This document shows positions 63,815 through 64,000 of a DNA stretch of 64,000 nt, piece by piece. Each line of letters starts with the position of its first letter. Position 1 is the stretch's first letter. The notes beneath the pieces were generated by a model. It did not search any database. It saw only the letters and a program-made list of their open reading frames with translations, and had not been told where the DNA came from. The stretch lies in NCBI RefSeq assembly GCF_001043055.1, contig NZ_JYLF01000003.1:372001-436000 (forward strand), given 5' to 3'. A program made the position numbers and the translations under genes. This DNA is from Pseudomonas weihenstephanensis. GTDB lineage: Bacteria; Pseudomonadota; Gammaproteobacteria; Pseudomonadales; Pseudomonadaceae.

Positions 63815-64000
63815 CAGGCGTGACCTGCTTGAGTGCTTAACAAGTTGAGGTTCACTCCCAGGTGATTGGCGGCGGCGTCAAGGCGCAACTCGCTAGAGGT
63901 TTGAAACAAAATATCGGCTGAGTATGGGCAGGTCAGCCACGCGTTGTCGGCCAGTTCGGCTTCCAGTTGGCCCGCGTCCCACCCGGCATAGCCCAGGCAG
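63814..64000 (-). CDS. algH: YqgE/AlgH family protein (partial)
   Basis: The last 61 codons are in the window: frame reading [20 protein letters not shown]..., the C-terminal hallmark of YqgE/AlgH, and ending [16 protein letters not shown]. The stop TGA shares one base with the ruvX start. The gene continues beyond the window on the minus strand. Role uncertain, once linked to alginate control. Confidence 0.93.
   Translation of the reverse strand, partial: CLGYAGWDAGQLEAELADNAWLTCPYSADILFQTSSELRLDAAANHLGVNLNLLSTQAGHA

Overview
The window is a chromosomal segment of a Pseudomonas species, most likely from the fluorescens lineage. This is inferred from gene content and order: folA, ilvD, mutM, fdx, coaD, rsmD, the M16 pair, ftsY-ftsE-ftsX-rpoH, mtgA, thiS-thiG-trmB, hemW-rdgB-metW-metX, proC-yggS-pilT and pyrC'-pyrB-pyrR-ruvX-algH follow the order I recall from P. 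aeruginosa. No rRNA, tRNA, CRISPR array, phage or insertion sequence was seen. The core backbone is interrupted by accessory blocks.

Left part (1-7.5 kb): the end of a membrane-anchored M16-like protein, a serine O-acetyltransferase, then a five-gene phosphonate operon. The operon has a 2-aminoethylphosphonate-type ABC importer (ATPase, fused permease, binding protein), an FAD amine oxidase and an HD-domain diiron oxygenase of the PhnZ/TmpB type. The hydroxylase that normally feeds such an oxygenase is not present. From 7.5 to 14.4 kb come a GTPase/membrane protein pair (DUF3482/DUF2868), folA, a cystine transporter and ilvD.

14.6-18.0 kb holds the most interesting locus. A four-gene minus-strand unit starts with a 22-residue peptide gene with a near-perfect ribosome binding site. 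A perfect 14-bp stem-loop follows, then a SagB-type flavin dehydrogenase, an AurF-type diiron oxygenase with all seven iron ligands, and an MFS exporter, the last three coupled by overlapping start and stop codons. This looks like a compact ribosomal-peptide (RiPP-like) or peptide-scaffold pathway without a YcaO cyclodehydratase. I do not recognise it as a described system.

18-31 kb is mostly housekeeping (rlmI, HDOD protein, mutM, ferredoxin, coaD), followed by an alcohol/aldehyde oxidation module (GMC oxidoreductase, Tat lipoprotein, aldehyde dehydrogenase, TetR regulator), a sulfurtransferase, an AraC regulator and a YheT hydrolase. From 31.4 to 42.2 kb there are seven M16 (pitrilysin-type) proteins: the conserved pair beside rsmD, two further active/inactive pairs that repeat its architecture, and a lone degenerate copy without the zinc site or a signal peptide.

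42.5-64 kb is conserved backbone: the signal recognition particle receptor and division ABC genes with sigma-32, thiamine thiazole synthesis, haem chaperone HemW, nucleotide sanitation, methionine biosynthesis (metW-metX), proline biosynthesis, PilT, an NlpC/P60 hydrolase, a TM2 protein and the pyrimidine genes, including a PyrC' pseudo-dihydroorotase whose metal-binding histidines are lost. Short palindromic repeats typical of pseudomonad intergenic regions separate several operons.
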